This document shows, piece after piece, positions 29,148 through 33,540 of a DNA stretch of 33,540 bases. A model generated the notes under the pieces. It was not told the DNA's origin. It saw only the letters and a program-made list of their open reading frames with translations, and searched no databases. The DNA is taken from the NCBI GenBank assembly GCA_007692505.1, contig REBX01000161.1:1-33540 (forward strand), written 5' to 3'. Every line of letters begins with the position of its first letter. Position 1 is the first letter of the stretch. A program made the translations under genes and the position numbers. The stretch comes from Gemmatimonadales bacterium (GTDB lineage: Bacteria; Gemmatimonadota; Gemmatimonadetes; Longimicrobiales; Gaopeijiaceae).

Positions 29148-29881
29148 CGGGGCCCGGCGAGGGTCCCCCCCGGGGCACCCGTCCGGCAACCGAGCCTCCG
29201 GGGGGCGCCGGCCCGGAAGCCGGCCTCGCCTTCACCTGGCACGGCCAGCGCCTCCGGGCCCTGCCCCACCGGGCCCTCTGGTGGCCCGACCGGGGCGCGC
29301 TGGTGGTGGCCGACCTCCACCTGGGGAAGGAGGCCCACTTCCGCGCCCGGGGCATCCCCGTGCCGGAGGGGCCCGGCCAGGCGGACGACCTCCGGGTCCG
29401 GTCGCTCCTGGCCGGACTGGGAGCACGAAGCCTGGTGGTCCTGGGCGACCTGGTCCACGGGGCCCCGTCCTGGACCCCGGCGGTGGAGGCCATCCTCAAG
29501 GGCTGGATGTCCATGGCGGAGGTCCGGGTGGTCACCGGGAACCACGACCTCCGGGCCGGGCTCCAGGAGGCGCCGGAGGGTCTGGAGTGGCTCCCGGAGG
29601 GCACGATGCTGGGCCCCTTCCGCCTCCACCACCACCCGGTGGCCCCGGACGGGGGCACACCCCTCCTGGCCGGCCACCTCCACCCGGTGGTCCGGCTCCG
29701 GGGAGCCGACGGCGACGGGGTGCGAGCGCCCTGCTTCTGGATCCGGCAGGACGCCATGGTCCTCCCGGCCTTCGGCAGCTTCACCGGCGGGCACCCCGTC
29801 CGGCCCGGCCCCGGGGACCGGATCCTGGTCACGGGCCCGTCCCCGCGAGACGGGGTGGTGGAGGTCCCCACGGGGCGCTGA
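29144..29881 (+). CDS. pdeM: Ligase-associated metallophosphoesterase (PdeM-like)
   Basis: GTG start in GTGA overlap; LVVADLHLGKEAHFRARGIPVPEG; LVVLGDLVHG; RVVTGNHD; LLAGHLHPVVRL. Fourth gene of the ligase-associated module. Confidence 0.9.
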   Translation: MTGPGEGPPRGTRPATEPPGGAGPEAGLAFTWHGQRLRALPHRALWWPDRGALVVADLHLGKEAHFRARGIPVPEGPGQADDLRVRSLLAGLGARSLVVLGDLVHGAPSWTPAVEAILKGWMSMAEVRVVTGNHDLRAGLQEAPEGLEWLPEGTMLGPFRLHHHPVAPDGGTPLLAGHLHPVVRLRGADGDGVRAPCFWIRQDAMVLPAFGSFTGGHPVRPGPGDRILVTGPSPRDGVVEVPTGR

Positions 29882-29889
29882 GGAGGGCC

Positions 29890-29913
29890 GCCCCGGCGGG
29901 AGGGCTCCGGGGC
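29890..29913 (+). terminator. GC-rich hairpin after pdeM
   Basis: GCCCCGG (29890-29896) and CCGGGGC (29907-29913), 9 nt after the stop; no U-tract. Confidence 0.3.
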
Positions 29914-30074
29914 TCGATCGCTCCGCCCCGTCTTGCCGCCCGCTCCCCCCGTCTGCGGCTGCCTGCCGCCCCGCCCTGCTTGCCCGGCCCCCTGTGCGCC
30001 CCTACGTTTGCGGGATCCACAGGATACCCCGCTCTACCGTCCACCCGCCCGCACAGGGCAGGAGTCCATCCGGC

Positions 30075-30569
30075 ATGCTCCCACGTCTTCGTCTGCTCGC
30101 CCTCGCCCTCGTGGTCCCCTTCGCCCTGGCCGCCTGCGCCGATGCCCCCCAGGGCATGGAGCTGGACGCCGACGCCGTCGTGGACGGCCAGATCCCGGCG
30201 CCCCCCAACGTGGACGGCCCCCCGGACAACGCCGAGACCTCCGACTCGGGGCTCGCCTGGATCGTCCTGGAGCCCGGGGACGGCGAGACGAGCCCCACCC
30301 CGGCAGACATGGTCCGGGTGCACTACACCGGATGGCAGACGGACGGGACCATGTTCGACAGCTCCGTGGTACGAGGAGCGCCGGCCGAGTTCCCGGCGGG
30401 CGGCCTGATCCCCGGGTGGGTGGAGGGGCTCCAGCTCATGACGGAGGGCGAGACCCGTCGCTTCTGGATCCCCGCCGAGCTGGCCTACGGCGACGAGCCG
30501 GCGCAGCCCGGCGCACCCTCGGGACTCCTGGTCTTCGACGTGCAGCTCATCGAGGTTCTCTCCAACTGA
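30075..30569 (+). CDS. FKBP-type peptidyl-prolyl isomerase lipoprotein
   Basis: Signal peptide with lipobox LALAAC-like; VRVHYTGWQTDGTMFDSSVVRGAPAEFPAGGLIPGWVEGLQLMTEGETRRFWIPAELAYG. Confidence 0.93.
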   Translation: MLPRLRLLALALVVPFALAACADAPQGMELDADAVVDGQIPAPPNVDGPPDNAETSDSGLAWIVLEPGDGETSPTPADMVRVHYTGWQTDGTMFDSSVVRGAPAEFPAGGLIPGWVEGLQLMTEGETRRFWIPAELAYGDEPAQPGAPSGLLVFDVQLIEVLSN

Positions 30570-30579
30570 GGCACTCCAC

Positions 30580-31779
30580 ATGATCCGTTCCTTCTCCGCC
30601 CTCTCCGTGGCCCTGGTGGTGGGCCTCTCCGCCTGCGCCGACGCCGATTCCAGCCCGTCGCCGGCCGATGCGGCCAGCGACGACCCGCAGGTCTTCACCT
30701 CCGCCCAGCATGACTACCGGTTCGTTGCCGTCACCGGCGGACTGGAGCACCCCTGGGGGCTCCAGTTCCTCCCCGACGGAGACCTCCTGGTCACGGAGCG
30801 TCCCGGCCGTCTCCGGGTGGTCCGGGACGGAGAGGTGCTGGAGGACCCGGTGGCAGGGCTTCCCGAGGTGCGGGTGGGCGGCCAGGGCGGACTCCTGGAC
30901 GTGGCCCTGCATCCGGACTTCGAGGAGAACCACCTGGTCTACCTGGCCTACGCCAAGCCCGGCGACGACGGGGAGACGGGGACCACGGCGGTCATCCGCG
31001 GGGTCTTCCGGGACCACGAGCTCCACGACGTGGAGGAGGTCTTCGAGGCCGACGCCTGGTCGTCGGGGCGGGGGCACCACGGCTCTCGCATCGCCTTCGA
31101 TGCCGACGGCTACATGTTCATCTCGGTGGGGGACCGCCAGGCCCGGCCCGGCGAGGACCTGAGGGCGCATCCGTCCCAGGACAACTCCAACCATGTGGGC
31201 GTCATGATCCGGCTCCACGACGACGGGACGGTCCCCGAGGACAATCCCTTCGTGGATGACGCGGACGCCCTTCCCGAGATCTGGAGCTACGGACACCGGA
31301 ACCCCCAGGGTCTGGCCGTCCACCCCGAGACGAACGAGGTCTGGCACTCGGAGCACGGCCCCCAGGGCGGCGACAAGCTGAACCGGATCCTCCCGGGGCG
31401 GAACTACGGATGGCCCGTGGTGGGCTGGGGCGTGAACTACGGGGCCGGTACCCCCATCCACGAGGCCGTCCGGGCCGAGGGGATGGAGGACCCGGTCCAC
31501 CACTGGACCCCGTCCATCGCCACCTCGGGGCTCATGATCTACACCGGGGACCGGTTCCCCGCCTGGCAGGGCGACATCTTCGTGGGGGGCCTCCGGGGCC
31601 AGCAGCTGGCCCGGGTCACCCTGGACGACGACCACCGCGTGGTGAACGAGGAGACCCTGGTCCGGGACATGGGCCGGATCCGCGACGTGCGGCAGGGCCC
31701 CGATGGCAACATCTGGCTCGTCTTCGACCACGGTGCGGACCACGAGCTCCACATCGCCCGGCTGGAGCCCGCCTCCTGA
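30580..31779 (+). CDS. PQQ-dependent (aldose) sugar dehydrogenase family lipoprotein
   Basis: LEHPWGLQFLPDGDLLVTERPGRLRVV, GGLLDVALHPDFEENHLVYLAY, YGHRNPQGLAVHPETNEVWHSEHGPQGGDKLNRILPGRNYGWPVVGWG. Confidence 0.93.
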   Translation: MIRSFSALSVALVVGLSACADADSSPSPADAASDDPQVFTSAQHDYRFVAVTGGLEHPWGLQFLPDGDLLVTERPGRLRVVRDGEVLEDPVAGLPEVRVGGQGGLLDVALHPDFEENHLVYLAYAKPGDDGETGTTAVIRGVFRDHELHDVEEVFEADAWSSGRGHHGSRIAFDADGYMFISVGDRQARPGEDLRAHPSQDNSNHVGVMIRLHDDGTVPEDNPFVDDADALPEIWSYGHRNPQGLAVHPETNEVWHSEHGPQGGDKLNRILPGRNYGWPVVGWGVNYGAGTPIHEAVRAEGMEDPVHHWTPSIATSGLMIYTGDRFPAWQGDIFVGGLRGQQLARVTLDDDHRVVNEETLVRDMGRIRDVRQGPDGNIWLVFDHGADHELHIARLEPAS

Positions 31780-31824
31780 CCCGGAGGTGACCGACCGGCG
31801 AGGCGGTCAGGCGGTCCCTCCGGG
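31780..31824. terminator. Long hairpin between convergent genes (bidirectional terminator candidate)
   Basis: CCCGGAGG-t-GACCG ... CGGTC-CCTCCGGG: about 13 bp of stem with a single bulge; sits at the stops of two convergent genes. Confidence 0.5.
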
Positions 31825-33288
31825 GGCCCCGGCCGCCTCGTCGGCCTGCTCCTCCTCGGCCATCCGGGCCTCCTCCTCCTCCGCCAGCCGCCCCACGGCG
31901 TCCACCAGGTCGCTGAAGATGAAGGCGTGGATGGGGAAGATGGCGTACCAGTAGAGGATCCCCGGGAGCCCCGAGGGCTGGAAGAGGGCCTTCTGGACCA
32001 GGCGGGTTCCCCCCTCCTCCGGGAGGGCCTCCCACTGGAGCCACGCCTTTCCGGGCACCTTCATCTCGGCCCGGAGGCGGAGGAGTCGATCCTCCTCCAG
32101 GGCCTCCACCCGCCAGAAGTCCAGTGCCTCTCCTGTGCTGAGCTTTCGGGGATCCCTCCGGCCCCGCCTGAGCCCCGGCCCCCCCACCAGCTGGTCCAGG
32201 ACCCCACGGCACCACCAGGCCCACTGCCAGACGAGCCAGCCCCGGTCCCCTCCCAGGGACGTGAAGGCCCGAAAGGCTGCCCGGGGACTCGCCGCGATCT
32301 TCCGGGTGCGGACCTCCCGGACGATCCCCTCCGAATCCTCGTACTCGAAGGTGTCGCCGTTGCCCAGGGCCCCGCTCCATCGCGTCGTCACCATCCCGGT
32401 CTCGATGCGCTGCAGGGCCAGCTCCACCGACCGCTTGTAGGAGATGGGCTCCACCGAGGGGAAGAGCTCCCGGGCCCGCTCCGTGTCGGCCACCACGGGG
32501 TGGATGACCCCCTTCACCAGGGGCATGGCGATGCTGTTGGGGATGGGGGTGACCAGGCCCACCCACAGCCCGGCCAGGCGGGGCGACAGAACGGGGACGG
32601 GCACGATGAAACGGCGGAACCCCCGCACCGAGGCGTACACCTGCATCATCTGCCGGAAGGTGAGGGGGTCCGTGCCCACCTCCAGGACCCCGTGGGGCGT
32701 GCGGGCCTCGGCGGCCAGGACCAGGTACTGGAGGATGTCCCGCACCGCGATGGGCTGGACGTCGTTGAGGATCCAGCGCGGCGCCACCATGGCCGGAAGC
32801 CGCTCTGTGAGATACCGCACCATCTCGAACGAAGCGGAGCCGGAACCGATGATGGGCCCGGCCCTGAGTTCGGTGCCCGGAAGCCCTTCCCTCAGGATCC
32901 GCCCGACTTCCGCGCGGCTGCGGAGGTGCTCGGACTGGGGCCCCTTTTCGGTGCGGGGCAGGATGCCGCCCAGGTAGACCAGGAGGGGGACTTCCCGGGC
33001 CGCTTCCACGAAGTGCTCGGCCGCCTCCCGGTCGCGCCGGGCGAAGTCGGAGCCCCCGTACATGGAGTGGACCAGGTAGTAGGCGGCGTCCATCCCCCGG
33101 GCGATGCCCTCCAGGGAGGCCGGGTCCTCCAGGTCGCCCACCACCACCTCCACCCGGTCCTGCCAGCTCCGGCCGCGGAGCCTTCGGGGGTCCCGGACCA
33201 GGACGCGGACGTCGTGCCCCCGGTCGAGGAGGCGAGGAACGAGACGACCGCCGATGTAGCCTGTGGCGCCGGTGACGAGGATCCGCAC
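31807..33288 (-). CDS. NAD(P)-binding SDR-like protein with DUF2867-type C-terminal domain
   Basis: MRILVTGATGYIGGRLVPRLLDRGHDVRVLVRDP (Rossmann); C-terminal DFWRVEALEEDRLLRLRAEMKVPGKAWLQWEALPEEGGTRLVQKALFQPSGLPGILYWYAIFPIHAFIF. Confidence 0.9.
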   Translation of the reverse strand: MRILVTGATGYIGGRLVPRLLDRGHDVRVLVRDPRRLRGRSWQDRVEVVVGDLEDPASLEGIARGMDAAYYLVHSMYGGSDFARRDREAAEHFVEAAREVPLLVYLGGILPRTEKGPQSEHLRSRAEVGRILREGLPGTELRAGPIIGSGSASFEMVRYLTERLPAMVAPRWILNDVQPIAVRDILQYLVLAAEARTPHGVLEVGTDPLTFRQMMQVYASVRGFRRFIVPVPVLSPRLAGLWVGLVTPIPNSIAMPLVKGVIHPVVADTERARELFPSVEPISYKRSVELALQRIETGMVTTRWSGALGNGDTFEYEDSEGIVREVRTRKIAASPRAAFRAFTSLGGDRGWLVWQWAWWCRGVLDQLVGGPGLRRGRRDPRKLSTGEALDFWRVEALEEDRLLRLRAEMKVPGKAWLQWEALPEEGGTRLVQKALFQPSGLPGILYWYAIFPIHAFIFSDLVDAVGRLAEEEEARMAEEEQADEAAGAPGGTA

Positions 33289-33331
33289 GGGACGGCCTCC
33301 GGGACGGAGGAATGGAGGGGTGGGCGGTGGG

Positions 33332-33540
33332 CTACCCCTCCTGCTCCCGGAGGATTCCCGACAGGAAGGGGAGGAGCTGCTTCTTCCGGCTCACCACCCC
33401 GTTCAGGCGCCAGATCTCGGTGCCGTCCACCATGGGGTAGCTGATGGCCTCGGCCACGGCCCGGGCCCCCCGGACCATGAGGAGGGAGTCCTGGGTCTTC
33501 ACGTCGGTGACCATGAGGGCGGCGAAGTGGAGGCCGTGGC
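33332..33540 (-). CDS. C-terminal fragment of a Mn-dependent inorganic pyrophosphatase-like protein (DHHA2 domain), truncated by window edge
   Basis: HFAALMVTDVKTQDSLLMVRGARAVAEAISYPMVDGTEIWRLNGVVSRKKQLLPFLSGIL; VVSRKKQ-P is typical of DHHA2 pyrophosphatases. Confidence 0.75.
   Translation of the reverse strand, partial: HGLHFAALMVTDVKTQDSLLMVRGARAVAEAISYPMVDGTEIWRLNGVVSRKKQLLPFLSGILREQEG

Overview
This is a very GC-rich window holding a large part of a bacterial (aerobic anoxygenic-type) photosynthesis gene cluster, followed by a DNA-repair cluster and a few ordinary genes. Minus-strand operon: bchF-bchN-bchB-bchH (bchH runs off the left edge). A divergent plus-strand arm carries an AerR/PpaA-like SCHIC/B12-domain regulator, a PpsR-like PAS/HTH repressor, then bchG, a PucC-family MFS protein, a BciB-like 8-vinyl reductase, bchP, a standalone GGPP synthase, hemA (glutamyl-tRNA reductase), hemF and a PEP-synthase-like gene. 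A minus-strand carotenoid operon follows: a CarH/LitR-like MerR-B12 photoreceptor, CruF/DUF422, and a continuous ORF that reads as a polyprenyl diphosphate synthase fused to phytoene synthase. Next is the four-gene ligase-associated repair module (MBL exonuclease, ATP-dependent ligase, Lhr-like helicase that appears frameshifted, PdeM phosphoesterase). The right end has an FKBP lipoprotein, a PQQ-type sugar dehydrogenase, an SDR/DUF2867 protein and the C-terminus of a Mn-dependent pyrophosphatase. Main points of interest: the GGPPS-phytoene synthase fusion beside a separate GGPPS in the bacteriochlorophyll operon; PpsR-type TGT-N12-ACA sites, including a tandem pair 8 bp apart before bchG; three 11-bp-phased repeats upstream of carH; two cobalamin-domain light regulators; a possible non-canonical bchG start; a frame change in lhr; and an AT-rich repeat-bearing spacer between convergent genes. 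The lineage is not determined here; a Gemmatimonadota-like source is only a guess. All calls come from reading the translations and sequence by eye, with no database searches.
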